Part shown: positions 1 to 9,121 of the stretch, piece after piece
How the letters are laid out: every line of letters starts with the position of its first letter
Position numbering within the stretch: the stretch's first letter is position 1
Assembly (NCBI GenBank): GCA_017993715.1
Contig: JAGOME010000050.1
Coordinates: forward strand, 1 to 33,828
DNA: 33,828 bases
Source of the DNA: Phycicoccus sp.
Lineage (GTDB): Bacteria; Actinomycetota; Actinomycetes; Actinomycetales; Dermatophilaceae
Reading direction: 5' to 3'
Program-made: the position numbers and the translations under genes
Notes under the pieces: generated by a model
What the model was told of the DNA's origin: nothing
Databases searched by the model: none
The model's input: only the letters and a program-made list of their open reading frames with translations

Positions 1-1742
<1,742 letters not shown>

Positions 1743-1774
1743 CCGATCGCCACGTCCCCCAAGGAGATTCAGAG

Positions 1775-2398
1775 ATGACGCACGACGAGAACCCGACCCC
1801 GGGTCCCGCCGACGCCACTGACTCCGCCGACGACGCGGTCAACACCGAAGCGGTCAACGAGGGGGTGGCTCCGGCAGCGGCCGGGGCCACCCCCCCGGCC
1901 GCGGGGGAGGGCGACGCGGACTGGGCGGCATTCGAGAATGCCGCCGTCCACCCCGATACGGCCCTCGCGGCCGAGCGGCTCGCCGACCTCCAGCGTCTTC
2001 AGGCGGAGTACGTCAACTACAAGCGCCGGGTCGACCGCGACCGCGCCCTGGTCCAGGAGCGCGCTGTCAAGGACGTCTTGGAGTCACTGCTGCCCGTGCT
2101 CGACGACATCGACGCCGCGCGCCAGCACGGTGACCTCACCGATGGGCCGTTCGCGGCCATCTCCGACAAGCTCGAAGGGTCGCTGGGCAAGTACGGCCTG
2201 ACCCGCTTCGGCGCTGTCGGTGAGGAGTTCGACCCGATGCAGCACGAGGCACTCATGCACGCCCCGTGGCCGGCCGACAACCCCGACCTGCCGACGGACG
2301 CGACCACGACCACCGTCGTGACGGTCCTGCAGCCTGGCTACCGCACCGGCGATACGGTCATCCGACCGGCTCGGGTCGCGGTCGCCGATCCCCAGTGA
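1775..2398 (+). CDS. grpE: Nucleotide exchange factor GrpE
   Basis: GrpE releases ADP from DnaK so the chaperone cycle can restart. The 207-residue product has a disordered Ala/Asp/Pro-rich N-terminus (about 1-60), a coiled-coil dimerisation helix (LADLQRLQAEYVNYKRRVDR), and the C-terminal beta domain with the family signature around EEFDPMQHEALMHAP and VLQPGYRTGDTVIRPARV. The ATG at 1775 is chosen because AAGGAG lies 8 nt upstream (1761-1766). A GTG at 1739 overlapping the dnaK stop is in frame but has no ribosome-binding site. The gene follows dnaK by 32 bp and must be part of the same operon. A perfect inverted repeat of the window-wide octamer sits inside it at 1924-1945. Confidence 0.95.
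   Translation: MTHDENPTPGPADATDSADDAVNTEAVNEGVAPAAAGATPPAAGEGDADWAAFENAAVHPDTALAAERLADLQRLQAEYVNYKRRVDRDRALVQERAVKDVLESLLPVLDDIDAARQHGDLTDGPFAAISDKLEGSLGKYGLTRFGAVGEEFDPMQHEALMHAPWPADNPDLPTDATTTTVVTVLQPGYRTGDTVIRPARVAVADPQ
1924..1945. repeat. Perfect inverted repeat of the GAATGCCG octamer inside grpE
   Basis: The arms GGCGGCATTC (1924-1933) and GAATGCCGCC (1936-1945) are exact reverse complements separated by GA. It encodes an Ala-Ala-Phe-Glu-Asn-Ala-Ala stretch in the variable N-terminal tail of GrpE, where protein constraint is weak. Confidence 0.85.
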
Positions 2399-2452
2399 CC
2401 CCCCACCGCCGCCCCCACGGCGCCCCACGCACCCGAGAGGAGGGAACCGCCG

Positions 2453-3529
2453 ATGGCCAGCCAGGACTGGTTTGAGAAGGACTTCTACGCGATCCTCGGC
2501 GTCTCCAAGGACGCCGACGACGCGGCCATCAAGAAGGCCTACCGCAAGCTCGCCCGCAAGTACCACCCCGACCAGAATGCCGGGGACGTTGCGGCAGAAC
2601 AGAAATTCAAGGACATCGGCGAGGCCCACTCGGTCCTCTCCGACCCTGCGCAGCGTCAGGAGTATGACGCCATTCGCCAAATGGCCAGTGGCGGCGCCCG
2701 CTTCACGGCCGGTGGTCCCGGCGGTGCCGGCAACGGCGGGTTCGAGGACATCTTCTCGGCCTTTGGTGGCGGCGGTGGTGGCCAGCGCGTCCGGTTCAAC
2801 ACCGGCGGCACCGGCTACAGCGGCGGCTACGGAGGGGGCGCAGAGCCCGACCTCGACGACCTGCTGTCGCAGATGTTCGGCGGCGCGGCAGGGGGCGCGG
2901 GGAGCGCTGGCGGCGACCCGTTCGGACGCTTCACCGGCGGTTCGGGTGGCTTCGCAGGCACGCGCGGACCCCAGAAGGGTCGCGACGTGCACGCCTCGAC
3001 GAGCCTGACCTTCCGCGACGCCGTCGAGGGATCCACCGTCACCCTGCAGACGGCCAACGGCTCGACCATCACGACCCGGATCCCCGCCGGAGTCAAGGAC
3101 GGCCAGACGATCAAGCTGCGCGGCAAGGGAGATCCGGGTCAGCCTGGCGCCGCCAACGGCGACCTGCTGCTCAAGGTCACCGTGCAGCCGCACCCCGTGT
3201 TCGGCCGCGAGGGAGACAACCTGACCGTCGACCTCCCGGTCACCTTCGCCGAAGCCACCCTCGGCGCCACCGTCCGCGTTCCCACGCTGCATGAGCGCGG
3301 CGGGAGCTTGCGGGTCAAGGTCGCGCCAGGCACCCCCAACGGGCGCACCCTGCGGCTCAAGGGCCACGGCGTGCGCCACAAGGACGGCACCCACGGCGAC
3401 CTGCTCGCCAAGGTCCAGGTCGTCGTGCCGACCGAGCTCTCCGACGAGGCCAAGGCGGCCGTCGAGACGCTCGCGGCGCAGGTTGACTCCGACCCGCGGG
3501 CGACGTTGTTCGCGCGGGCAGGGGACTGA
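2453..3529 (+). CDS. dnaJ: DnaJ-type co-chaperone without zinc finger (type II Hsp40)
   Basis: It stimulates DnaK ATPase and delivers substrates. The J domain spans about residues 9-73 with HPD at 38-40. A Gly/Phe-rich linker (about 78-175) follows, and then the C-terminal peptide-binding domains from GRDVHAST (about 178) to the end, including ITTRIPAGVKDGQTIKLRGKG. The four CxxCxGxG zinc repeats of class I DnaJ are absent; I see no cysteine in the product. Domain order and the 358-residue length are therefore those of CbpA-like class II proteins, although the operon position is that of dnaJ1. The start ATG has the strong site GAGAGGAGGG upstream. It lies 54 bp after grpE and 7 bp before hspR. 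Confidence 0.93.
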   Translation: MASQDWFEKDFYAILGVSKDADDAAIKKAYRKLARKYHPDQNAGDVAAEQKFKDIGEAHSVLSDPAQRQEYDAIRQMASGGARFTAGGPGGAGNGGFEDIFSAFGGGGGGQRVRFNTGGTGYSGGYGGGAEPDLDDLLSQMFGGAAGGAGSAGGDPFGRFTGGSGGFAGTRGPQKGRDVHASTSLTFRDAVEGSTVTLQTANGSTITTRIPAGVKDGQTIKLRGKGDPGQPGAANGDLLLKVTVQPHPVFGREGDNLTVDLPVTFAEATLGATVRVPTLHERGGSLRVKVAPGTPNGRTLRLKGHGVRHKDGTHGDLLAKVQVVVPTELSDEAKAAVETLAAQVDSDPRATLFARAGD

Positions 3530-3536
3530 GGGTCCG

Positions 3537-3989
3537 ATGAGCCCGCCCCCCCTGCGAAGCCCCGGCGGCCCGGAGGACGCGACCCCCGTCTTCGTCATCT
3601 CCGTGGCCGCCGAGCTCGCAGGCATGCATGCGCAGACCCTGAGGCAGTACGACCGGCTGGGTCTGGTCACCCCTTCGCGCACGCGCGGCGGTGGGCGGCG
3701 CTACTCCCACCGCGACGTGACCCTGCTGCGCGAGATCCAGCGCCTCTCCCAGGACGAGGGGGTCTCGCTGGCCGGCATTGCCCGGATCCTGGAGTTGGAG
3801 AATCAGGTCGACGCGCTGCGCGCCCGCGTCGCCGAGCTGACCGCTGAGGTCGAACGCCGGCGCGGCATCGCCCCGGGCAGCGTCGCCCGCGTCTTCTCGG
3901 TGTCGCCCACCGGCGAGACGTATGCCGCGCGGCTCGGGGAGCGCCCACGGCATTCGCGCTCCCAGGCATTGGTCCTCTGGCGCGAGTAG
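3537..3989 (+). CDS. hspR: MerR-family heat-shock repressor HspR
   Basis: HspR is the actinobacterial repressor of the dnaK operon and clpB. It binds HAIR inverted repeats (CTTGAGT-N7-ACTCAAG), with DnaK reported as co-repressor in Streptomyces. The 150-residue product has the MerR winged helix at about residues 17-70 (SVAAELAGMHAQTLRQYDRL, then GGGRRYSHRDV) and a short coiled coil with heptad leucines and valines (ELENQVDALRARVAELTAEV). The ATG at 3537 matches the family start; longer upstream open frame is a shadow inside dnaJ. It lies 7 bp after dnaJ, so it is autoregulated with the operon if the dnaK promoter is HAIR-controlled. A HAIR-like site is present in this window before clpB (17475-17495). 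Confidence 0.92.
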   Translation: MSPPPLRSPGGPEDATPVFVISVAAELAGMHAQTLRQYDRLGLVTPSRTRGGGRRYSHRDVTLLREIQRLSQDEGVSLAGIARILELENQVDALRARVAELTAEVERRRGIAPGSVARVFSVSPTGETYAARLGERPRHSRSQALVLWRE

Positions 3990-4042
3990 CCGAGCCCGCG
4001 TCACAGATAGGCCCGGACAGCCTGACCTGGTTGGATCGGGGG

Positions 4043-5737
4043 GTGATCGATCCGCGCCCGCACATCATCCTGGTCAGCCGTGACGACCTCGACGAGCTCG
4101 TCCACGTCTTCCACCGCTACACCGACGACTATGCGGTCGACGCGACCGCGGCGCCCCACGAAGCCGTCGAGCTGACTCGCAAGATCGTCGCCGCCGGCGC
4201 CCAGGTGGCGCTCTATGTCATCGACTCCCGGGCTGGGGGCGATGAGGACATCCTGCACTCCCTGTATGTCGCGTTCACGGCGGCCGGCACCCTGCAGCCC
4301 GGAGCGCGGCGCATCGTCACCGGACGGTGGGTCAACTTCCTCACCGATTCCCCGGTCCTGCGTCCCGCTCTGGCCAAGGGCAAGTTCGACGCCTGGCTGC
4401 TCACGCCGCGCGGCCCCCGCGACGAGGAGTACCACGGCGCCGTCGGTGAGCTGCTCACCGAGTGGGGCGCGACGATTCCCGCGCCCGAGGTGGACAACAT
4501 CCAGCTCATCACCCCGGAGCAGGACCCCCTCACCTTGGCGCTGCGGGACTATTTGGACCGGATCGGAATGCCGTGCCGCGTCTACTCCCCGGACAGCGAG
4601 GTCGGCCGTTCGGTGGTCGCCCTGGCCGAGGGCAAGATCCCCGAGGGGACCTGGCCGCTGGCCCACATGTTCAGCACGGATCGGGTCGAGGCGCCCCGCT
4701 CGGTCCGCGAGCTCGCTGCCCTGCTCAATGGCCGGCCGGCCGACGTCGAGGTGGACGAGATCGCCGACGTCTGCATCGTTGGCGCCGGACCGGCGGGTCT
4801 GGCGGCCAGCGTGTATGCCGCGAGTGAGGGCCTGCGCACGGTCGCTCTCGAGAGCGAAGCCATCGGCGGCCAGGCGGGGACGTCGTCGATGATCCGCAAC
4901 TATCTCGGCTTCCCCCGGGGGATCTCCGGGATGCGCCTGGCCGCTCGGGCGCGCAATCAGGCCATCCGCTTCGGGACCCGCTTCTTCACTGGCTGGCCGG
5001 CCGACGGGCTCACCGTCGGCGAGGACGGCGCCCCCCACATCGTCCACACCCAAGGTGGTGACGTGCGGGCCCGGACCGTGGTCATCGCCAGCGGCGTGGC
5101 CTACCGGCGGCTCGGGGTCGAGTCCATCGACACTCTCGTCGGGCGCGGGGTCAACTACGGCGCTGCCATGACCGCAGCCCGCGAGATGGAAGACGCCGAC
5201 GTCATCGTCGTCGGGGGTGGCAACTCGGCGGGTCAGGCCGCCATCCACCTGGCGCGGTTCGCGCGGACGGTGACCATTGTCGTGCGTCGCAGTGACCTGA
5301 GCGCGACCATGTCGCAGTACCTCATCGACGAGCTGACCTGGAACCCCATCATCCGGGTGCGTGGCCAAGCCGTGGTCACCGAGGGCGGGCCGGGCGATGA
5401 CGGCAATCTGGCGTGGGTAACGATCGAGGACACCCAGACCCGGGCCAAGGAGCGGCACCCGGTGCGAGGGCTCTTCCTCCTCATCGGCGCCTCGCCCCAT
5501 TGCGGCTGGCTGCCGCCCGACCTCGCCCTGGACGACCACGGGTTCGTGCTCACGGGTCGGGCCACTCCCCGGGACGCCTGGGCTGACGGCCTCCCACCGG
5601 CCGATCTCGCGACCACGGTGCCGGGGGTGTTCGCTGCCGGCGACGTCCGCGCCGGATCGATGAAACGCGTCGCCTCCGCCACGGGGGAGGGCGCGAGCGT
5701 CGTGTCCCTCATTCACCAGTACCTCGAACGCCACTGA
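4043..5737 (+). CDS. Thioredoxin-reductase-like FAD oxidoreductase with receiver-like N-terminus, no redox CxxC
   Basis: The C-terminal ~320 residues are a TrxR-like flavoprotein: FAD motif GAGPAG at about residue 247, IGGQAG, a second dinucleotide motif GGGNSAG at about 391, and the terminal FAD motif GVFAAGDVR. Where thioredoxin reductase has its CATC active site (after GVxY), this protein reads GVNYGAAMT, so it cannot be a classical disulfide reductase. Residues 1-120 resemble a response-regulator receiver (PHIILVSRDDLDELVHVF), and about 120-230 form a linker domain with a Grx/Trx-like look. NCBI names comparable proteins fused response regulator/thioredoxin-disulfide reductase. Start: GTG 4043 is preferred because GGA lies upstream; TTG 4031 is an in-frame alternative. 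It lies 53 bp after hspR and 7 bp before the SRPBCC gene. The electron acceptor is unknown. Confidence 0.82.
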   Translation: MIDPRPHIILVSRDDLDELVHVFHRYTDDYAVDATAAPHEAVELTRKIVAAGAQVALYVIDSRAGGDEDILHSLYVAFTAAGTLQPGARRIVTGRWVNFLTDSPVLRPALAKGKFDAWLLTPRGPRDEEYHGAVGELLTEWGATIPAPEVDNIQLITPEQDPLTLALRDYLDRIGMPCRVYSPDSEVGRSVVALAEGKIPEGTWPLAHMFSTDRVEAPRSVRELAALLNGRPADVEVDEIADVCIVGAGPAGLAASVYAASEGLRTVALESEAIGGQAGTSSMIRNYLGFPRGISGMRLAARARNQAIRFGTRFFTGWPADGLTVGEDGAPHIVHTQGGDVRARTVVIASGVAYRRLGVESIDTLVGRGVNYGAAMTAAREMEDADVIVVGGGNSAGQAAIHLARFARTVTIVVRRSDLSATMSQYLIDELTWNPIIRVRGQAVVTEGGPGDDGNLAWVTIEDTQTRAKERHPVRGLFLLIGASPHCGWLPPDLALDDHGFVLTGRATPRDAWADGLPPADLATTVPGVFAAGDVRAGSMKRVASATGEGASVVSLIHQYLERH

Positions 5738-5744
5738 CATCTCG

Positions 5745-6227
5745 GTGGCGGCGTTTGCGTTCTCCCACACCTGGCGGGTGAATGCCGCCCCGGACGTGGT
5801 GTTCGACGTCCTCGCCGACGTCGACGGCTATCCGCGGTGGTGGCCGCAGGTGAAATCCGTCGAACGGATCGACGAGTCTTCGGGGCGCGCCGTCGTGCGC
5901 AGCCTGCTGCCGTATCGGCTCCACCTGGTGATGACCCGCGAGATCGAGGACCGCGGATCCGGAGTCCTGCGGGTGCAGCTCGCCGAGGACCTCATCGGGT
6001 TTGCCCAGTTCACCGTCCCGCCACCCGAGCAGCCTGAGCGCCTCGGGCGCCCTGGGCCGATCGAGATCGACTACCAACAGGTGGTCGAGATCGGCTCGGC
6101 GGCGCTGCGTCGGGTATCGGGTCTGGTCGCCCCCGTTCTGCGCGCGAACCACACCGCAATGATGCTCTCTGGTGAGAGCGGCCTGCAGGCCGCGTGTGCG
6201 GACCTCGACCGCCGGTCAGGAGCCTGA
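5745..6227 (+). CDS. SRPBCC (polyketide cyclase/START-like) small-ligand protein
   Basis: The 160-residue product begins with the SRPBCC pattern: a first strand FAFSHTWRVNAAPDVVFDVL, then the helix-turn DVDGYPRWWPQV, and ends with a long helix (residues about 125-155) closing the ligand cavity. Members bind hydrophobic small molecules or act as cyclases; nothing in the sequence identifies the ligand. It starts with GTG 7 bp after the flavoprotein gene, so the two are likely cotranscribed. Its 3' end overlaps the end of the opposite-strand PLD-like gene by 12 bp. Fold assignment is solid, function is not. Confidence 0.72.
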   Translation: MAAFAFSHTWRVNAAPDVVFDVLADVDGYPRWWPQVKSVERIDESSGRAVVRSLLPYRLHLVMTREIEDRGSGVLRVQLAEDLIGFAQFTVPPPEQPERLGRPGPIEIDYQQVVEIGSAALRRVSGLVAPVLRANHTAMMLSGESGLQAACADLDRRSGA

Positions 6228-7913
6228 AAAAAGCTGCCGCTGCAGCGCGCGCCACGACCCATCCACGTAGTACTGCCGACTCCAGCCGTCGTCCTCGCGC
6301 AGGCTCCGTGTGGCCTGCGGCACACCGGAGTTGAGCTCGATGTCCTGGTTCATCGCGCGGAAGACAAAGTGCATGAAGAGCCGGTGATACTCGGTGAGAT
6401 AGATGTCGGCGATCCGCCCGATGGCCCGACGGGACGTGACGTGGCGCCTGCCCGTGCGCAGGACCAGAGTGTGCTCCTCGTTGGTCACCGTCGAGGCCGT
6501 CGAGTAGTTCGCTGAGCCGGTGAGGATCGTGGGATCGCGCGTCATCGGGTCGATGAGGATGATCTTGGTGTGGATGTACTTCACGTGCGTGTTGAACCCC
6601 GTGAGGAACTCATCGGCCCACTGCTCCAGCGGTGAGTTCGCCAGGTGGCTGCCCGTGGAGATGCGCACGTGGGGGTCGGTGTGGGGGATGGCCTGGTCGC
6701 GTGGCGGCTGCTTCTCGAGCAGGACATTGCGCATGACGGCCTTGGGCTGCTCCAGCGTGTCGCGAAAGACCTTGTTCAGCCCGAAGGCTCCGGTGATGTG
6801 CGCCGACTGTTGGGCGCTGTCGAAGAGCGCGGCATACCAGGACAGCACCGTTGAGTCCGTCGAGCGTGGCGAGAGCACCACGACACCATCGGCCGACGAC
6901 GGGACTGACTGCGTGACCGGATTGCCTGTCTCATGGACGGCGCGCAACTCTGCGGTGGTCTCGTTGTCCGCCAAGAGGGCCCACTCCTGCAAGAACTGCT
7001 CAGCCAGGAGGCGGTCGCGGACGAGGTGCCCCACGTTGGAATGCCCATAGACCCCGCCCCGAGTCAGGTTCGTCGAGCCGGTCCAGACCGCGACGGGGAC
7101 GCCGTGATGGACCAGGACGAGGAACTTGTGATGGAGCAGGGCACCCTTGTTTGCCGCCGTGCGCCAGATGACGGCATCGGTGAGGCCGTGGCGGTCCACC
7201 GCCTCGCGCGCTTGAGCGGCGGTCCGATCGTCGTCGGCGGATCCGGTGTCTCGGTCACGTCCGTGCACGACGAGCCGCACGTCGACACCTCGCGCGCGCG
7301 CCTGCTCCAGGGCCGCAAGCCCGCCATCCCAGGTGAACTCGTAGAACGCCCCGCGCAGCCCCCAGCCGACCCCGAGCGCTTCCGCGCTGAACTGGACGAA
7401 CGCCTCCCCGAGGCCCCGGGACAGCCAGACCATGGCCGGATGCCGGTCGTCGAGGGGATGCCCGGGCACGAAGTCTGGGAAGCGTTGGGCGAAGGCTTGG
7501 GAACCGGCCACCCCGCGGTTGAACCAGACCCCGTGCCGGCCATCATCCTCGACCTCGGTGCGGACCCGCAGGCGGACGGGCGCACCAGGGGTCAACGCGC
7601 CCGGCTGCCCCCGCATGGCACAGATCTTGTAGTCATACGTGTGTCCGGGTTTGGCGCTGTAGTCCCCCCACTGGAACCCCTGCACGGGATGCTCGAAGGT
7701 CGAATACGTCGAGCCGGCCGGCGGGTCAGGCGCGACTGAGGCGAAGGTCTTCATCCCCCTGAGCCAGTGCGCGTCACCCTCGGTGAGGTCGGCCCGGTGG
7801 ATCGAAAACCCCAGGCAGCCGGTGCGATCCGACAGGTTCATGCCGAGGAGGACCGTGTGGGTGCCGGCGATCGCTTGCACCCGCAGTCCCTCCCGTTCGC
7901 GGGATACGCGCAT
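6216..7913 (-). CDS. Phospholipase-D-like protein with two HKD regions and N-terminal beta domain
   Basis: The 565-residue product has no signal peptide. Residues about 1-130 look like a fibronectin-type beta sandwich (QGFQWGDYSAKPGHTYDYKI). Two PLD modules follow. The first, near residue 261, reads HHKFLVLV...GSTN, with Val where the HKD aspartate should be. The second, near residue 447, is canonical: HTKIILID...TGSANYS. PLD-superfamily enzymes cleave phosphodiesters in lipids or nucleic acids through two histidines from paired motifs, and both histidines are present here. The substrate cannot be read from the sequence; lack of a secretion signal favours a cytoplasmic (nuclease-like or intracellular lipid) role. 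A TACCGT -10 box 6 nt before the ATG suggests a leaderless promoter of its own within the gap after the VWA gene. Confidence 0.82.
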   Translation of the reverse strand: MRVSREREGLRVQAIAGTHTVLLGMNLSDRTGCLGFSIHRADLTEGDAHWLRGMKTFASVAPDPPAGSTYSTFEHPVQGFQWGDYSAKPGHTYDYKICAMRGQPGALTPGAPVRLRVRTEVEDDGRHGVWFNRGVAGSQAFAQRFPDFVPGHPLDDRHPAMVWLSRGLGEAFVQFSAEALGVGWGLRGAFYEFTWDGGLAALEQARARGVDVRLVVHGRDRDTGSADDDRTAAQAREAVDRHGLTDAVIWRTAANKGALLHHKFLVLVHHGVPVAVWTGSTNLTRGGVYGHSNVGHLVRDRLLAEQFLQEWALLADNETTAELRAVHETGNPVTQSVPSSADGVVVLSPRSTDSTVLSWYAALFDSAQQSAHITGAFGLNKVFRDTLEQPKAVMRNVLLEKQPPRDQAIPHTDPHVRISTGSHLANSPLEQWADEFLTGFNTHVKYIHTKIILIDPMTRDPTILTGSANYSTASTVTNEEHTLVLRTGRRHVTSRRAIGRIADIYLTEYHRLFMHFVFRAMNQDIELNSGVPQATRSLREDDGWSRQYYVDGSWRALQRQLFSGS

Positions 7914-7919
7914 GCGTCA

Positions 7920-7925
7920 ACGGTA
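7920..7925 (-). promoter_or_regulatory. Candidate -10 box (TACCGT) for leaderless PLD-like mRNA
   Basis: On the minus strand TACCGT is followed by 6 nt and then the ATG of the PLD-like gene; no Shine-Dalgarno sequence lies between. No convincing -35 was found. Confidence 0.4.
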
Positions 7926-7956
7926 AGTCGTTGTCCCCGAACCCGCCCGGTGGCCG

Positions 7957-8685
7957 TCAGGCTCGGCCATGTCCGAAACGGCCTGGCGGCAGGCGAATGC
8001 CGTGCGCCGTCGACGGACTGGCCTCGCCATCGGGGGTGTCGCCGTCGTCGACGGCCGCCGTGCGATCGCTGTCGGAGAAGCCGATGTGCGCGAACGGCTG
8101 TCCGCTGGCTTTCGCGCTGCGCAACCCTGACACCATCGCGGCGCCGGCAGCCATCGCGACGCGAGAGTTGCCCCGGCTGTAGGTCAGGGCACGGTCCGCC
8201 GGGATCCCCATACCGGTCCCGACCTCGACAGCATCCTGGTCGGCGCCCAGGTAGAGGAACTGCCAGCTGTAGCCACGGCTCTGGTGCTCGATGAGCGCTT
8301 TGATGGCCGGGCGGGTCCACTCGCGGGAGGCGTTCTCCAGGCCATCGGTCACGATCGCGACGATGACCGTGCCGGGGCGTGCGTCCTCCGGCAGCGCAGC
8401 GAGGCGCTGGCCGAGCGTGGTCATCGAGCGCCCGATGGCATCGAGCATGGCCGTGCTGCCGCGGGGCTGGAGGGTGAGAGCGGGGACATCGGCGAGCGGC
8501 AGGTCCGTGTACACCACCTCGTAGTGGTCATCGAACTGAGCCAGGGACACCGTGCACCGCCCCGGCGCAGAGCGCTGGCCTGCGACGAAGCTGTCAAAGC
8601 CGCCCTCGATGTCCCCCTTGATGCTCGCCATCGAGCCGGAGCGGTCGAGGATGAACTCGATGTGAGTCAGCTGGGGATCGGTCAT
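7957..8685 (-). CDS. Von Willebrand factor type A (VWA) domain protein
   Basis: The 242-residue protein begins directly with a VWA fold: first strand LTHIEFILD, then the MIDAS metal motif DRSGS at about residues 14-18, the MIDAS threonine in GSTAML (about 78), and the aspartate in VTDGLENAS (about 114). All metal ligands expected of MIDAS are present. No signal peptide or membrane segment is seen, so it acts inside the cell, probably as a Mg-dependent protein-binding adaptor. The start ATG is preceded by AGGAGG at 6-7 nt and overlaps the HTH gene stop as ATGA, so the HTH and VWA genes are translationally coupled. The PLD-like gene follows after 43 bp. Confidence 0.85.
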   Translation of the reverse strand: MTDPQLTHIEFILDRSGSMASIKGDIEGGFDSFVAGQRSAPGRCTVSLAQFDDHYEVVYTDLPLADVPALTLQPRGSTAMLDAIGRSMTTLGQRLAALPEDARPGTVIVAIVTDGLENASREWTRPAIKALIEHQSRGYSWQFLYLGADQDAVEVGTGMGIPADRALTYSRGNSRVAMAAGAAMVSGLRSAKASGQPFAHIGFSDSDRTAAVDDGDTPDGEASPSTAHGIRLPPGRFGHGRA

Positions 8686-9020
8686 GTGGGCCTCCTGGGT
8701 TGGAAGGTCATGCGGGCCGCATGACGGGCGCGAGCGATGCCTTCTGACGTGACGCGCTCGCCCTCGGCGTACTCGCGCAGGGCCGCGGTCTCGGCGAGCC
8801 GGGGGGCGACGCTGTTGGGCGCCATCCCGGCGGCACCGGCGACCTGGCGCACCGATGCTCCCCGGACGACCGTGGCCGCCATGGCCTCGTTGAGAGCCTG
8901 GGTGGCGGCGTCGACAGCCTCGCGGAGGGCGGCCACGGTCTCCGGTGACGGATCCTGCGGCTGGGCGCGGTCCAAGGCCGCTCGGGCTCGGGAGACTGCT
9001 TCATTCAGAGACTCACTCAT
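8682..9020 (-). CDS. Small helix-turn-helix protein upstream of VWA gene
   Basis: The 112-residue product has an Ala-rich helical N-terminal half (about 1-50) and an HTH-like segment (SVRQVAGAAGMAPNSVAPRL, about 65-85). I do not recognise a named family. The ATG at 9020 is chosen because the protein then starts MSESLNEA and because a TAACTT -10 box lies 7 nt upstream with no ribosome-binding site (leaderless). An upstream in-frame ATG at 9062 would add 14 residues. Two direct TTTGCAC repeats overlap or flank the -10, so the protein may repress its own operon. It is coupled to the VWA gene by ATGA. Confidence 0.65.
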   Translation of the reverse strand: MSESLNEAVSRARAALDRAQPQDPSPETVAALREAVDAATQALNEAMAATVVRGASVRQVAGAAGMAPNSVAPRLAETAALREYAEGERVTSEGIARARHAARMTFQPRRPT

Positions 9021-9022
9021 AC

Positions 9023-9046
9023 GTGCAAAGTTAGCACGTGTGCAAA
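9023..9046 (-). promoter_or_regulatory. Direct-repeat operator candidate over the HTH gene promoter
   Basis: TTTGCAC occurs twice on the minus strand (9046-9040 and 9029-9023), 17 bp apart start to start, so on nearly the same helix face. The TAACTT -10 candidate (9033-9028) lies at the second copy. It sits 3 bp before the HTH gene start, in the divergent space shared with the KAS III-like gene. Confidence 0.4.
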
Positions 9047-9109
9047 TTCTACGCATTGTCATGTCTTGCGCATCCCTCGAAGGTCTCCGTGTCGGACGCC
9101 GGGGGCAGC

Positions 9110-9115
9110 TAGCGT
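9110..9115 (+). promoter_or_regulatory. Candidate -10 box (TAGCGT) for leaderless KAS III-like mRNA
   Basis: TAGCGT fits TANNNT and is followed by 6 nt and GTG 9122. There is no Shine-Dalgarno sequence in between. No clear -35 was found. Confidence 0.4.
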
Positions 9116-9121
9116 CATGCC

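Noticed and set aside
2084-3682. 532-codon minus-strand open frame over grpE-dnaJ-hspR
   Set aside because: Antisense shadow of three well-recognised genes with no domain signal.
4001-5770. 589-codon minus-strand open frame over the flavoprotein gene
   Set aside because: His/Asp/Gly/Arg-rich shadow without motifs; the plus strand encodes a clear flavoprotein.
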